A DNA stretch of 64,000 nucleotides from Sphingomonas sp. Lineage in GTDB: Bacteria; Pseudomonadota; Alphaproteobacteria; Sphingomonadales; Sphingomonadaceae. The DNA is taken from the NCBI GenBank assembly GCA_013001055.1, contig JABDNH010000003.1, positions 62,001 through 126,000 on the forward strand. Direction: 5' to 3'. The translations under genes were made by a program, and so were the position numbers. The notes beneath the pieces were generated by a model. That model had not been told where the DNA came from. It did no database searches and saw only the letters and a list, made by a program, of their open reading frames with translations. How positions within the stretch are numbered: the stretch's first letter is position 1; the number at the start of each line of letters is the position of its first letter. Positions 8,008-17,844 of this stretch are shown in pieces.

Positions 8008-8589
8008 GCGGCGCAACCGTTCCAGCGCGAATACATCGTAGAGGAAATGCGCGATCATCGTCACGAGCAGGTTGCCCGTTACGACGTAGATCGCGCCGAG
8101 GGCCATTCCGATCAGCAGCACGTACACGACATATGCACGGCTGATCGGATGTAGCGCGGCAAAGATGACGGCCTGCGCGATGATCGCGATCGAAACGGGC
8201 GACACGGTTTCCAGCCAACCCTGCAACGCCCCGCGAAAAACAATCTCCTCACCAATGCCGGCGACCGCGCTCAACAAAATAATGATCGGCCAGGTGAGCC
8301 CGAATGGCGCCTGCGCGAACAGCCGCCCCGCGCGGTAATCAAGATCTTCCCAAATCTTGGGAAGCAGCGACCGTGTTCCGTAAACCATGGCGATCAAACC
8401 GATCGCCGCGATGATCCCGAGGAAAAACCCTTGCGCCGTGAGCGCAAACCGTTCCAGAGGCCATACACCGCTCCAGATGTGTGCGACGAAGGCGAGGACA
8501 ACCAGGGCCGCCTGGGGCACCAGCAGCATCGCCATTGCCTTGGCCGGCGTGGTACCCTCCGGCCAGTAATCCGGTTTTCTGTCGTCCAT
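7963..8589 (-). CDS. CPBP family intramembrane metalloprotease
   Basis: A 208-residue multi-pass membrane protein of the CAAX protease/bacteriocin-processing (CPBP, formerly Abi) family. The catalytic EExxxR motif is visible as GEEIVFRGALQGWL near residue 113, and later conserved histidines lie in FAALHPISRAY and IAHFLYDVFALERL. About six hydrophobic segments are present. Substrates of most bacterial members are unknown; some act in protein maturation or bacteriocin immunity. It is monocistronic and convergent with the SDR gene, sharing 45 bases. Confidence 0.9.
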   Translation of the reverse strand: MDDRKPDYWPEGTTPAKAMAMLLVPQAALVVLAFVAHIWSGVWPLERFALTAQGFFLGIIAAIGLIAMVYGTRSLLPKIWEDLDYRAGRLFAQAPFGLTWPIIILLSAVAGIGEEIVFRGALQGWLETVSPVSIAIIAQAVIFAALHPISRAYVVYVLLIGMALGAIYVVTGNLLVTMIAHFLYDVFALERLRRLAAMHSPDTVAPPA

Positions 8590-8696
8590 TCATCCGCCCC
8601 CGAGCTTGTCGAATGTCTCGACATTCTCTACCTGAGCGCCACAAGAACAACAGCCCCGCAATTTGGACTGGGGCCAAGCGAAGAGTTTCAAGCATC

Positions 8697-9797
8697 ATGG
8701 GTTTTAAATGCGGCATCGTCGGGCTGCCCAATGTCGGCAAGTCCACGCTTTTCAATGCACTCACCGAAACGCAGGCAGCGCAGGCGGCAAACTATCCGTT
8801 TTGCACGATCGAACCCAATGTCGGGCAAGTCGCGGTACCCGATCCGCGCCTCGAAAAAATTGCCGGCATCGCGCAGTCGGCCAAGGTCGTCCCGACGCAG
8901 CTTGCCTTCGTCGACATTGCCGGCCTTGTCAAAGGCGCTTCGAAGGGTGAAGGCCTGGGCAACCAGTTTCTTGCCAACATCCGCGAAGTCGATGCGATCG
9001 TCCACGTTTTGCGCTGCTTCGAGGATGACGACATCCAGCACGTGTCCAACCAGATCGATCCCATCGCCGACGCGGACATTGTCGAAACCGAATTGCTGCT
9101 GGCCGATCTCGAGAGCCTCGAGAAGCGCGTGCCCAACGCGCAAAAGCGCGCCACGGGCGGCGACAAGGATGCCAAGATCATGGCCGCCGTGCTCGGCAAG
9201 GCACTGGACCTGCTGCGCGAAGGCAAGCCTGCCAGACTGACCGACATCAATGACGAGGAAGAGGCCCGGCATTTCGCACAGGCGCAGCTGCTTACCGCCA
9301 AGCCCGTCCTCTACGTCTGCAATGTCAACGAAGAGGACGCCGCGAATGGCAACGCGCTGTCCGCCAAGGTTTTCGAAAAAGCCAAGGCCGAAGGCGCAGA
9401 AGCCGTCATCGTCTCAGCCGCCATCGAGGCTGACATGGTCGGCATGGACATGGCTGAGCGTCTCGAGTTCCTCAACGAAATGGGGTTGGAGGAAACCGGC
9501 CTCAACCGCATTATCCGCGCTGGCTATGACCTGCTGAACCTCCACACCTTCTTCACTGCCGGTCCCAAGGAAAGCCGCGCCTGGACAGTCGAAAAGGGGG
9601 CCAAGGCCCCGCAGGCGGCCGGCGAAATCCACACCGACTTCGAACGCGGTTTCATCCGCGCCGAGACCATCGCGTATGACGACTATGTCTCGCTGGGCGG
9701 CGAAAGTGCGGCACGCGACGCCGGAAAGCTGCGCCAGGAAGGCAAGGACTATGTCGTCAAGGATGGCGACGTCATGCTGTTCAAATTCAACGTCTGA
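8697..9797 (+). CDS. ychF: Redox-regulated ATPase/GTPase YchF (OLA1 homologue)
   Basis: An Obg-like ATPase that binds ribosomes, 366 residues, typical length. P-loop GLPNVGKST at about residues 9-17, switch segment DIAGLVKGASKGEGLGNQFL, and the C-terminal TGS-like domain (GPKESRAWTVEKGAKAPQAAG, then EGKDYVVKDGDVMLFKFNV). The frame is open for 72 codons upstream, but MGFKCGIVGLPNVGKS is the family's standard start, so ATG 8697 is used. It is preceded by a 107-base intergenic stretch divergent from the CPBP gene. Confidence 0.97.
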   Translation: MGFKCGIVGLPNVGKSTLFNALTETQAAQAANYPFCTIEPNVGQVAVPDPRLEKIAGIAQSAKVVPTQLAFVDIAGLVKGASKGEGLGNQFLANIREVDAIVHVLRCFEDDDIQHVSNQIDPIADADIVETELLLADLESLEKRVPNAQKRATGGDKDAKIMAAVLGKALDLLREGKPARLTDINDEEEARHFAQAQLLTAKPVLYVCNVNEEDAANGNALSAKVFEKAKAEGAEAVIVSAAIEADMVGMDMAERLEFLNEMGLEETGLNRIIRAGYDLLNLHTFFTAGPKESRAWTVEKGAKAPQAAGEIHTDFERGFIRAETIAYDDYVSLGGESAARDAGKLRQEGKDYVVKDGDVMLFKFNV

Positions 9798-9839
9798 TCG
9801 ACTAGACCGGCTGCAAACGACAATTTGAAAGTAGCGCGT

Positions 9840-10289
9840 ATGATGTTTTTCGAAGATGTCGCCGTGGGCGATACGGTCGAGTACGGCAGTGTCGAAGTGT
9901 CGCGTGAAGAGGTGCTGGAATTTGCGCGGCGCTACGACCCCCAACCTTTCCATCTTTCCGACGACGCGGCAGCAATGACGCCGTTCGGCAAGATCGCCGC
10001 ATCGGGTTGGCATACGGCCGCGATGGTGATGCGCCTGATGGTCGACAAGCTGATCAGCGAAGGCTTCGCCACGCTCGGATCGCCGGGTGTCGAAGGCATC
10101 GAATGGCACAAGCCGGTATTTCCGGGCGATACAATCAGCGCCCGCTCAGGCGTTGTCGAAAAAATCGAGTCCCGCTCCAAACCGTTCATGGGTATCGTCA
10201 AGAGCGAGGTGACGGTCACCAATCAAGATGGCGATATCGTCATGACCAGTCGCCCGATCATGATGGTCGCGCGAAAGCCTTCAGCCTAG
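9840..10289 (+). CDS. MaoC-like (R)-specific enoyl-CoA hydratase family protein
   Basis: A single hot-dog domain protein of 149 residues. The hydratase-like motif is seen in FARRYDPQPFHLSDDAA, near residue 31, and in TPFGKIAASGWHTAAM. In this family these residues hydrate trans-2-enoyl-CoA, but many members act on other acyl-CoAs, so the substrate is open. The start is probably ATG 9840 (or 9843); TTG 9825 is also in frame. It is 42 bases downstream of ychF. Its stop codon interlocks with that of apt on the other strand through a shared CTAG. Confidence 0.88.
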   Translation: MMFFEDVAVGDTVEYGSVEVSREEVLEFARRYDPQPFHLSDDAAAMTPFGKIAASGWHTAAMVMRLMVDKLISEGFATLGSPGVEGIEWHKPVFPGDTISARSGVVEKIESRSKPFMGIVKSEVTVTNQDGDIVMTSRPIMMVARKPSA

Positions 10290-10867
10290 CCGCCGGGAAA
10301 CTCCATCAGGCTGACCGCCTCGATCTCTTTTTCGCGCAGCTTTGTGCTGCCCCCAAGGTCAGGCAGGTCAATGATGAAGCGCGCGCCGACCAGCTGGCCA
10401 CCGGCGCGCTCAACCAGCCTTGCTGCTGCCAGCGCGGTGCCGCCCGTAGCGATCAGATCATCGACCAGGAGAACTCGATTGCCGCTGGCGATGGCATCGA
10501 CATGCATGGCGAGCCGATCGGTGCCATATTCGAGCGCGTAATCTTCGGCGATCGTGTTGCCGGGCAGCTTGCCGTCCTTGCGCACGAGCAGGAGTCCCGC
10601 CGACATTTCGCGCGCGATGGCGCCGCCAATCGCAAACCCGCGCGCGTCGATGGCAGCGACCAGATCGACCTGACCCTCCACGCTGGCGACCATCCGGTCG
10701 ATAGTCGCGCGAAATCCCGCCGCATCGAGCAGCAGGGTCGTAAGATCACGAAACTGAATACCCGGCTTGGGAAAGTCGGGGATGGTGCGGACCAGCGCCT
10801 TCAAATCATCGTTGGCGCTGGTCACACGCTTAGCCTTTGACGCCGCGGCCTTCTTCGGCGGCTTCAT
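10286..10867 (-). CDS. apt: Adenine phosphoribosyltransferase
   Basis: Salvages adenine to AMP using PRPP. The PRPP-binding signature is LLVDDLIATGGTALAAA, and IPDFPKPGIQFRDLTTLL is the characteristic N-terminal block. The 193-residue frame from ATG 10867 overlaps the petC coding end by 38 bases and carries a Lys/Ala-rich extension before the conserved domain. GTG 10825, five bases past the petC stop, would remove most of it and match the usual 170-180 residue length. I cannot decide between them. It is last in petABC-apt. Confidence 0.93.
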   Translation of the reverse strand: MKPPKKAAASKAKRVTSANDDLKALVRTIPDFPKPGIQFRDLTTLLLDAAGFRATIDRMVASVEGQVDLVAAIDARGFAIGGAIAREMSAGLLLVRKDGKLPGNTIAEDYALEYGTDRLAMHVDAIASGNRVLLVDDLIATGGTALAAARLVERAGGQLVGARFIIDLPDLGGSTKLREKEIEAVSLMEFPGG

Positions 10868-11798
10868 CCTTGGCTTCCTCGCGGAGGGCCATATTTTCGG
10901 GGTCCAGCGGACCCTTCATGGCAACGTCGCGCTTCGCAGTCGCCCAGACGTTGCGATAGGCGAAGAACGCGAAGATTGTCGCGAGCAAGAGGAAGATCAG
11001 CACCGCCGCACCCGTGCGCTTGCGATCGACAAGACTGGGTTCGGCAGTCCAGATCAGGAACGCCGCCACGTCCTTGGCCATCTGCTCGGCAGTCGCCTCG
11101 GGAGCGTTTGCGCCTTCGTAGGTCACGATGCCCTCCACCAGCGGGGGCGCCATGGCGATATTCAAATTCTTGAAGTACGGATTGAAGTAGGTTCCAGGCG
11201 TCGGATACGCGCTTTCGGGAAGCACTTCGCCATCCTTGTTCGTGTAACCCGCGTGATCGGTATAACCGGTCAATAGCGAATAGATGTAGGGCGCCCCGCC
11301 GCTACGCGCCTTCGTGATCAACGAAAGATCGGGCGGATAGGCGTTGTTGTTGGCGGCGCGCGCAGCGATTTCGTTCGGATACGGGCTGGGAAACGCGTCC
11401 GACGGCTTGCCCGGACGCGTGCCTGGCTGACCGACCTCATCGATGTCCGCAACATTTTTCTGCGCCGCAATCGCTTTCACGGCTTCTTCCGAATAGCCGA
11501 GGTCTTCCAGGTTGCGGAAGTTGACATATTGCAGGCCGTGGCAGGCCGCGCAGACCTGATCATAGACCTGATAGCCGCGCTGCAGCTGCGCCTTATCCCA
11601 GTGGGCAAGCACGCCGTCGGTCGTGAACGACACGTCCTTTGGTTCCTTGTGGAACGCATATTCCAGGTTCACCGGCGGTTCCGAGGAAAAGTAGGCGCGA
11701 AGATCGTTCTGGAACGACCACAGCAGGATCAGCACGAAACCGATCCCAAGCAGGAAAGCGAAGCCGCGGACGCCGATCAGTTTGAGAATGTCACCCAT
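10830..11798 (-). CDS. petC: Cytochrome c1 of the cytochrome bc1 complex
   Basis: Transfers electrons from the Rieske protein to cytochrome c. 322 residues: an N-terminal hydrophobic segment (GFAFLLGIGFVLILLW), haem-binding CAACH near residue 83, the methionine ligand in NIAMAPPLVEG, and a C-terminal membrane anchor (VLIFLLLATIFAFFAYR) that holds the haem domain in the periplasm. The N-terminal helix is longer than a typical cleaved signal and could be retained. The gene starts 15 bases after petB in the usual petA-petB-petC order. Confidence 0.97.
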   Translation of the reverse strand: MGDILKLIGVRGFAFLLGIGFVLILLWSFQNDLRAYFSSEPPVNLEYAFHKEPKDVSFTTDGVLAHWDKAQLQRGYQVYDQVCAACHGLQYVNFRNLEDLGYSEEAVKAIAAQKNVADIDEVGQPGTRPGKPSDAFPSPYPNEIAARAANNNAYPPDLSLITKARSGGAPYIYSLLTGYTDHAGYTNKDGEVLPESAYPTPGTYFNPYFKNLNIAMAPPLVEGIVTYEGANAPEATAEQMAKDVAAFLIWTAEPSLVDRKRTGAAVLIFLLLATIFAFFAYRNVWATAKRDVAMKGPLDPENMALREEAKDEAAEEGRGVKG

Positions 11799-11813
11799 GT
11801 TCGTCTCGTCCCC

Positions 11814-13130
11814 TTAGACGTTGCTTTTGGCGAGCCCGTAAGGCGCGCTTTCTTCGGCTTCCCCGTGCAGCACGGAACTCGAAATCGACTGCGGCAGCGG
11901 CAGCGGCCGTTCGATCTTCGAGATGATCGGCAGAATGATCAGGAAGTGAGCGAAATAGTAGATGGTGGCGAGCTGCATGGTCGCGACGACCGGTGCCGTC
12001 GGCACCGCGCCCCCGGCCCAGCCGAGGATCAGCACGTCGATAACCAGCAGCCAGTAGAAGCGCTTGAACAGCGGGCGATAATGCCCCGAGCGCACCGGCG
12101 ACCGGTCCAGCCAAGGCAGCAGGAACAGGATCAGGATCGACGCGAACATCGCGATGACGCCGAGCAGCTTGGCCGGTGCGATCACGATGTCCGTGAACGG
12201 GATCGACAGATCGACCGTGAACGCCTTCAGGATGCCGTAGAAGGGTAGGAAGTACCACTCCGGCACGATGTGCGCGGGCGTCGCCAGCGGGTTCGCCTCG
12301 ATATAGTTGTCGGCATGTCCAAGCGCGTTGGGCAGGAAGAACACGACCGCGAAATAGGCCATCAGGAAGGCCAGCACGAACCAACCGTCCTTCGCCGTAT
12401 AGAAGGGGTGGAACGGAAGCGTGTCCTTTTCGGCCTTCACGTCCACGCCCGTCGGGTTGGACGAGCCCGGAATGTGCAGCGCCCAGGTCTTAAGGATGAC
12501 CACCGCGGCGATCACGAACGGCAGCAGATAGTGAAGGCTGAAGAAGCGCGTTAGCGCGGCCTGGTCGGGCGCATAGCCGCCAAGCAGCCAGATCCGCAGC
12601 GGATCACCCACTAGCGGGAACGCACTGAAGAAGCCGGTGATGACCTGCGCACCCCAATAGCTCATCTGCCCCCAGGGAAGCACATAGCCCATGAAGGCGG
12701 TTGCCATCATGAGGAGATAGACGACCAGTCCCAGCATCCAGACAAGTTCGCGCGGCGCCTTGTAGGAGCCGTAGAACAGGCCGCGGAAGATATGGATATA
12801 CACGACGATGAAGAAGAAGCTGGCGCCGTTGGCGTGTGCATAGCGCAGCATCCAGCCGTAATTCACGTCGCGCATGATGTGCTCGACCGAGGCGAATGCG
12901 CCGCCCACCGAGCTGTAATAGTGCATGGCGAGCACGATGCCGGTGACGATCTGGATCATCAGGAACACGCCGGCAAGGACGCCGAAGTTCCACGCATAAT
13001 TGAGGTTGCGCGGCACGGGATATCCCCCGCCCACGGCGCCATAGATCATCCGCGGCAGCGGCAGGCGCTCGTCGACCCAGTGGCCGAGAGCGGTTTTCGG
13101 TTCATAAGGCTTGGCCCAGGCGAAGCTCAT
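11814..13130 (-). CDS. petB: Cytochrome b of the cytochrome bc1 complex
   Basis: The eight-helix quinol-oxidising core subunit, 438 residues. The Qo-site PEWY motif is in [15 protein letters not shown], and the haem-ligand region [20 protein letters not shown] is conserved, as is the Gly-rich [14 protein letters not shown]. Length is typical of alphaproteobacterial cytochrome b. It lies between petA (17 bases upstream) and petC (15 bases downstream). Confidence 0.98.
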   Translation of the reverse strand: MSFAWAKPYEPKTALGHWVDERLPLPRMIYGAVGGGYPVPRNLNYAWNFGVLAGVFLMIQIVTGIVLAMHYYSSVGGAFASVEHIMRDVNYGWMLRYAHANGASFFFIVVYIHIFRGLFYGSYKAPRELVWMLGLVVYLLMMATAFMGYVLPWGQMSYWGAQVITGFFSAFPLVGDPLRIWLLGGYAPDQAALTRFFSLHYLLPFVIAAVVILKTWALHIPGSSNPTGVDVKAEKDTLPFHPFYTAKDGWFVLAFLMAYFAVVFFLPNALGHADNYIEANPLATPAHIVPEWYFLPFYGILKAFTVDLSIPFTDIVIAPAKLLGVIAMFASILILFLLPWLDRSPVRSGHYRPLFKRFYWLLVIDVLILGWAGGAVPTAPVVATMQLATIYYFAHFLIILPIISKIERPLPLPQSISSSVLHGEAEESAPYGLAKSNV

Positions 13131-13147
13131 GTCTCGGTTCCTTCTCT

Positions 13148-13708
13148 CTAACCGATCGTGACGACGGTATCTGAATTGAAGACGTAGTCCGGCACCGCCA
13201 GGTTAGTCGGTGCCGGGCCTTTGCGAATGCGACCGGCACTATCGTAGTGCGAGCCGTGGCAGGGGCAGAAATAACCGTCATAGTCACCCTTGCTCTCGCC
13301 CGGCTTGATGCCCAGCGGAACACAGCCAAGGTGGGTGCACACACCCAGCTGGATCAGCATGTCGCGGTGACCTTCCTTGGTACGGTCGGCCAGCGTTGCC
13401 GGGTCGCGCAACGCGTCGAGCGGCACCTGGTCGGCCTCGGCCATCTCGGCCTCGGTCAGCTTGCGGATGAAGACGGGCTGTTTGCGCCAGCTGGCGACGA
13501 TGCCCTGGCCAGGCTGCAGCGAGGAGACATCGACCTCGATCGAAGCGAGCGCGCGTACGTCGGCGTCAGGCGCCATCTGGCTGAGCAACGGGATGACGAC
13601 CGCGCCGGCACCAACGCCTGCGAAGCTGACCGCTGCAATATTGAGAAAGTCACGACGACGAACACCGTCTTCGGTGTTGTCCTCTACCGTTTTCGTGTCT
13701 TCGGCCAT
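13148..13708 (-). CDS. petA: Ubiquinol-cytochrome c reductase iron-sulfur (Rieske) subunit
   Basis: Rieske [2Fe-2S] protein, 186 residues. Cluster motifs CTHLGC and CPCHGSHYD each provide one Cys and one His ligand, with the remaining Cys pair forming the stabilising disulfide. The N-terminus has a twin-arginine motif (RRRDFL) followed by a hydrophobic anchor ([18 protein letters not shown]), as expected for a Tat-exported, uncleaved membrane-anchored Rieske protein. First gene of the operon, with a good promoter upstream. Confidence 0.98.
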   Translation of the reverse strand: MAEDTKTVEDNTEDGVRRRDFLNIAAVSFAGVGAGAVVIPLLSQMAPDADVRALASIEVDVSSLQPGQGIVASWRKQPVFIRKLTEAEMAEADQVPLDALRDPATLADRTKEGHRDMLIQLGVCTHLGCVPLGIKPGESKGDYDGYFCPCHGSHYDSAGRIRKGPAPTNLAVPDYVFNSDTVVTIG

Positions 13709-13773
13709 GTTGGTCCTTCAACCGCTGATGACAAAAGGGCCCGAAAGAACTCCGGACCACAGGTTTGGCGCGC

Positions 13774-13802
13774 TGATAGCCGCGCTTTCCCCCTTTTGCC
13801 AA
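13774..13802 (-). promoter_or_regulatory. Probable promoter of petABC-apt
   Basis: On the minus strand TTGGCA (13802-13797), a 17-base spacer, then CTATCA (13779-13774), about 65 bases before the petA start. It lies in the 149-base divergent region shared with hemF. Confidence 0.5.
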
Positions 13803-13857
13803 GGCATGATTTTGCCCGTAGCTTGAAAAGGCGCTGCCCAGCGGCCATGCCATCGCC

Positions 13858-14709
13858 ATGAAGCCACTGGATCAAGAACAACAGGCCGCACGTGACTGGT
13901 TCGAATCGCTGCGCGATCGGATCACATCCGCTTTCGAGGAGATAGAACGCGAGGCAGGTTCCGACGCTGCGTTCGAATATATTCCGTGGGAGCGCACCGA
14001 CGAGGATGGCTCGCCCGGTGGCGGCGGGATGCGCGGCCAGATGAAGGGCAAGGTCTTCGAAAAAGTCGGCGTCAATGTCTCGAGCGTCGGCGGCGCCTTC
14101 AACCCCGAATTTGCCAAACAGATCCCGGGCGCGGAGGAGGATCCCAGCTTCTTCGCCACCGGCATCAGCCTCGTTGCCCATATGGCAAATCCGCACGTTC
14201 CCGCAGTGCACATGAATACGCGGTTTCTGTGCACCACCAAGCGCTGGTTCGGTGGCGGCGCGGATCTCAACCCCGCAATCCCCTACGAGGAAGATACGGA
14301 GGCCTTCCACGCCCGTCTGCGCGCCGCCTGCGCCGCGCACGATCCGACCTATTATGAAAAGTTCAAGAAATGGGCGGACGACTATTTCTTCCTGCCGCAT
14401 CGCGGCGTGGATCGCGGCGTCGGCGGCATCTTCTATGACCGACTGTTTGCTGAAGGCGATCTGTTCGAGCCGCACTTCGCCTTCACCCGCGATGTCGGCG
14501 AGGCATTCCTCGACATCTTTCCGCAGATCGTACGCAGACGGATGGACAGCGAATGGAGCGAGGAGGACATGGATACACTCCTCGACTTCCGCTCGCGCTA
14601 CGTCGAATTCAACCTGCTTTACGACCGCGGCACGATTTTCGGCCTCAAGACCGGCGGCAATGTCGATGCCATCCTGATGAGCCTACCGCCGCTGGCGCGC
14701 TGGACCTAG
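13858..14709 (+). CDS. hemF: Oxygen-dependent coproporphyrinogen III oxidase
   Basis: Converts coproporphyrinogen III to protoporphyrinogen IX with O2, in haem synthesis. 283 residues. Conserved blocks include GGGMRGQMKGKVFEKVGVN, VHMNTRFLCTT, RWFGGGADLNPAIPY and FFLPHRGVDRGVGGIFYD, in the right order. ATG 13858 is the first start in frame, divergent from petA. The reverse-strand membrane protein ends within the same CTAG that holds the hemF stop. Confidence 0.97.
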   Translation: MKPLDQEQQAARDWFESLRDRITSAFEEIEREAGSDAAFEYIPWERTDEDGSPGGGGMRGQMKGKVFEKVGVNVSSVGGAFNPEFAKQIPGAEEDPSFFATGISLVAHMANPHVPAVHMNTRFLCTTKRWFGGGADLNPAIPYEEDTEAFHARLRAACAAHDPTYYEKFKKWADDYFFLPHRGVDRGVGGIFYDRLFAEGDLFEPHFAFTRDVGEAFLDIFPQIVRRRMDSEWSEEDMDTLLDFRSRYVEFNLLYDRGTIFGLKTGGNVDAILMSLPPLARWT

Positions 14710-15572
14710 TCGCCGCCCGCATCGGGGACGGTGGCGTGCGGTACCGTGTCTACCGACAGCTGGCGATAGATTCGCGCGACCATCACTAAGTACACCACGG
14801 TGACTGCGGCCTGAAGGACTGTCGAGACCAATCCATAGGCCAACGCACCGATGCTCATCGGTTCCGGATCGCCGAAAATGAGCGCCAGTGCCAGAGTGGC
14901 GATCAGTCCAATTCCGCCGAGCACAAGCAGCGCACCGATCGCGACCAGCAGGAAAAAGGCAAGAAGCCGCCAGAAATGCCCTTTGGTCAGGTGCCAACTC
15001 CGCAAAAGCGACTGCAGCGGACCATGTTCCTCGGTGGCAATGATGGGAGTGAGGAGGCTCAGTCGCACCGCAAGGATCACTGCAACGACGACGATCAGCA
15101 GGACAATGGCAAGCACCGTGCCGGACATGGACTCAAGTTCGCCGCTCGATGCTCTGCTCATGGCTTCAAGGTCGCCTCCCCCCGCCACGACGGTCACAAG
15201 GGCTGCAAATATTGCGACGATGACCAGCGGCACCATCATGATCAGCACGGCCCCTATGGTCACCCAGAAACGCTTCAGACCGCGGCGCAGCGCATTGCCA
15301 ACGGTCGTTCCCGGCGTAAGCGCGAGATACGAAATGGCAATCGACCCGATGATACCGATGAGGCCACCGATCAACGACACGAGGAACATGCTCCAATCGG
15401 CCGCAGCTTCGCTCGATTGCGCGGTGATGTCGCCAGCAGTGGGATCCATCATGAAGAGCAGTGTCCCGGGCAAGACAATGGTTGCAAGGGCCACCGCAAA
15501 CATCAGGTTGCCGTCATTTGCGATTATAGGACGGCTATCGTCCCATGCCTTGCTGATCGACAGATTCGCCAC
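14706..15572 (-). CDS. Multi-pass membrane protein resembling GPDPase membrane-domain proteins
   Basis: A 288-residue integral membrane protein with about six hydrophobic segments. The layout, an amphipathic start, a long TM array and the segment LLRSWHLTKGHFWRLLAFFLL, resembles proteins of the glycerophosphodiester-phosphodiesterase membrane-domain type that lack the catalytic domain. I choose GTG 15572 (VANLSISKAWDD) because GGGGAG lies seven bases upstream; the open frame extends further but without support. No catalytic residues are recognised. Confidence 0.75.
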   Translation of the reverse strand: MANLSISKAWDDSRPIIANDGNLMFAVALATIVLPGTLLFMMDPTAGDITAQSSEAAADWSMFLVSLIGGLIGIIGSIAISYLALTPGTTVGNALRRGLKRFWVTIGAVLIMMVPLVIVAIFAALVTVVAGGGDLEAMSRASSGELESMSGTVLAIVLLIVVVAVILAVRLSLLTPIIATEEHGPLQSLLRSWHLTKGHFWRLLAFFLLVAIGALLVLGGIGLIATLALALIFGDPEPMSIGALAYGLVSTVLQAAVTVVYLVMVARIYRQLSVDTVPHATVPDAGGD

Positions 15573-15646
15573 AAAATGCTCCCCTTGTTGCAATTGCCGC
15601 CCTTGAACCATTGCGCCCGCGGCGATGCAAGCGCACATAACCGCGC

Positions 15647-16321
15647 ATGACCGATGGTGTTGAATGGCAGGTGAGCGACGGGCTCGTATCCTTCGAGGAC
15701 GCGCTGGCTGACATGGAAGCGCGCGCCGCAGCAATTCACGAGGGCATTGCGGCCGAGCGCGTCTGGTTGCTGGAACATCCGCCCTTGTTCACTGCGGGCA
15801 CCAGCGCCAACCCCGCCGAGCTGACAAATCCTGATGACTTTCCCGTGTTCGATGCGGGACGCGGCGGGCGTTATACCTACCATGGACCGGGGCAGCGCGT
15901 CGGCTACCTCAATCTCGACCTCGCCAAACGCGGCAAGGATATTCGCTGCTTCGTCCACAGCCTGGAAGGCTGGATGATCGCCGCCCTCGCCCGCCTCGGT
16001 ATCGAAGCCCGCCGCGAACGGGGCCGCATCGGCATCTGGACCGGCCGCGGCGCGGATGAGGCCAAGATCGGTGCCATCGGGGTACGCGTCAAACGCTGGG
16101 TCACGCTCCACGGCTTCTCGATCAACGTAGCGCCCGATCTTGAACATTTCAGCGGCATCGTGCCGTGCGGCATCGCCGATTATGGCGTTACCAGCCTTGA
16201 AAAACTTGGGGTGGACGCGCGGATGGGTGCAATGGATGATGCGCTCAAGTCGGAGTTTCCCAACTTTCTTGCCGCCCTGGCTGCGGCCACTAGTCGCAAA
16301 GGACAGACATGCGCACCTTGA
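15647..16321 (+). CDS. lipB: Octanoyltransferase (lipoyl(octanoyl) transferase)
   Basis: Transfers octanoyl from acyl carrier protein to lipoyl domains. 224 residues, typical. The family blocks are [20 protein letters not shown], the [19 protein letters not shown] segment with the conserved Lys, and the catalytic Cys in GIVPCGI. The start at ATG 15647 has no strong Shine-Dalgarno sequence. The last four codons overlap the start of a small lipoprotein gene. Confidence 0.96.
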   Translation: MTDGVEWQVSDGLVSFEDALADMEARAAAIHEGIAAERVWLLEHPPLFTAGTSANPAELTNPDDFPVFDAGRGGRYTYHGPGQRVGYLNLDLAKRGKDIRCFVHSLEGWMIAALARLGIEARRERGRIGIWTGRGADEAKIGAIGVRVKRWVTLHGFSINVAPDLEHFSGIVPCGIADYGVTSLEKLGVDARMGAMDDALKSEFPNFLAALAAATSRKGQTCAP

Positions 16322-16506
16322 TCCTTCTTCCTTTCCTCGCAATCACCGCCTGCGGTGACAGCGCCGAAAATGTCGTCGTCGAAAATACGACCGACATGTC
16401 GCTCGATCTCGAAGACACCGGAGCCGACGTGACCGCGATCGATGCCGCGACCGGCGATGCCAGCGGCATGGCGGGCGAACCGGCAGAAGACAGCGAGGAA
16501 GACTAA
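16309..16506 (+). CDS. Small acidic lipoprotein, hypothetical
   Basis: A 65-residue protein with a lipoprotein signal ([18 protein letters not shown]; lipobox AITAC, Cys15) followed by an extremely acidic, low-complexity mature part (about 15 Asp/Glu in 50 residues, ending EDSEED). It overlaps the 3' end of lipB by 13 bases and is probably translated from the same message. Family unknown. The mature region has no recognisable motif. Confidence 0.7.
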   Translation: MRTLILLPFLAITACGDSAENVVVENTTDMSLDLEDTGADVTAIDAATGDASGMAGEPAEDSEED

Positions 16507-17129
16507 GGCAGGCCGAGAAGCTTGTGCGTCTGCAGCGACAGGCGCCATTCGGGATGCTGCATCACCTGCTCGATCGCGGCAAGTCGCGCCGCGTCCGCCT
16601 CAGCGCAATCCATCGGCTGGAGCAGAAAATGATCGAAGTCGAGCTTCGCCAATTCATTGAGGTCGAATGGCTGGGGCCAGACCAGCTTCAATTCGTTGCC
16701 CGACTTCTGCACGAGCTCGGACCCTGCCTTGGGGCTGATACATAGCCAGTCAATGCCATCGGGCGCAGCGATGGTCCCATTGCTCTCGACCGCAATCTTG
16801 AAGCCGCGGTCGTGCAACGCCTCGATCAGCGCCGCATCGAGCTGTAGTAGCGGTTCGCCGCCGGTGACTACCACCAACCGCTCGTCGGCATCGCCATTCC
16901 AGACGGCTGCGACCCGTTCGGCCAGGCCCGCGGCATCATATTTGCCGCCATTCACGCCATCGGTGCCGACGAAATCGGTATCGCAGAACTGGCAAATCGC
17001 CTTGACGCGGTCCTGTTCGCGTCCAGTCCATAGGTTGCATCCGGCAAAGCGCAGGAAAACCGCCCGCGCGCCGGTTTGCATTCCTTCGCCTTGCAAGGTC
17101 AGGAAAATCTCTTTGACGCTATAGGTCAT
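16503..17129 (-). CDS. queE: 7-carboxy-7-deazaguanine synthase
   Basis: Radical SAM enzyme of queuosine/preQ0 synthesis, converting 6-carboxytetrahydropterin to CDG. 208 residues. The cluster cysteines are arranged as C-X14-C-X2-C (FAGCNLWTGREQ to ICQFCDTDF), an expanded spacing known for some proteobacterial QueE proteins instead of CX3CX2C. The substrate motif LTLQGEG and the SAM-contact GGEPLLQ are present. Its ATG overlaps the queC stop as ATGA, so the two are co-translated. Confidence 0.96.
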   Translation of the reverse strand: MTYSVKEIFLTLQGEGMQTGARAVFLRFAGCNLWTGREQDRVKAICQFCDTDFVGTDGVNGGKYDAAGLAERVAAVWNGDADERLVVVTGGEPLLQLDAALIEALHDRGFKIAVESNGTIAAPDGIDWLCISPKAGSELVQKSGNELKLVWPQPFDLNELAKLDFDHFLLQPMDCAEADAARLAAIEQVMQHPEWRLSLQTHKLLGLP

Positions 17130-17803
17130 GGCGACGTGGCGTAGCGCGTCGGATCGGGCAGGCCTGCCTCCGCAAAGCCTGTGCAGCGCAGGCGACAGCT
17201 ATCGCATAGGCCGCAATGCTTGGAATCAGGTGTCGGATCGTAGCAGCTCCAGCTCATTCCCGCGTCGAGCCCGAGGCGCGCCGCCTCCTTGGCGATGTCG
17301 GCCTTGGTCATGTGCTGAAGTGGCGCCCGGATGGTGAAGCCCGGCCCACCGTCGGCGGCCTTGGTTCCCAGTCGCGCGACTTCCTGAAAGGCTTCGATGA
17401 ATTGCGGCCTGCAATCGGGATAGCCCGAATAGTCGAGGCTGTTCACGCCGATATAGATGTCGCGCGCGGCGGCGGCTTCGGCATAGGCAAGACAGAGCGA
17501 CAGGAACACCGTGTTACGCGCCGGAACGTAGGTCACGGGGATATCGTCGCCGACGCCGTCCTTGGGCACCTCGATATCATCGGTTAGCGCCGATCCCCCA
17601 AATACGCTGAGGTCGAGTGGCAGCACGACATGGCGCTCAACGCCCACCGCCTCGGCAATGGCCTGTGCGGCCTGCAGTTCGACGCGGTGGCGCTGGTGAT
17701 AATCGATCGTCAACGCGAGCACGCCCAAACCGGCCTCTTTTGCCAGCCCCGCGCACACCATCGAATCCAGTCCGCCGGACAGAAGAACTACTGCTTTGCT
17801 CAT
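17126..17803 (-). CDS. queC: 7-cyano-7-deazaguanine synthase
   Basis: ATP-dependent conversion of CDG to preQ0, 225 residues. The PP-loop motif LLSGGLDSMV is at residues 7-16. A zinc site is formed by cysteines in KHCGLCDSCRLRCTGF near the C-terminus. Adjacent queE gives the two consecutive steps of the preQ0 pathway. queD and the GTP cyclohydrolase are not in the window. Confidence 0.97.
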   Translation of the reverse strand: MSKAVVLLSGGLDSMVCAGLAKEAGLGVLALTIDYHQRHRVELQAAQAIAEAVGVERHVVLPLDLSVFGGSALTDDIEVPKDGVGDDIPVTYVPARNTVFLSLCLAYAEAAAARDIYIGVNSLDYSGYPDCRPQFIEAFQEVARLGTKAADGGPGFTIRAPLQHMTKADIAKEAARLGLDAGMSWSCYDPTPDSKHCGLCDSCRLRCTGFAEAGLPDPTRYATSP

Positions 17804-17844
17804 GATGAGAGCGGCCTTAGCCGCGCTTGGCCGCCCGCTTCAAG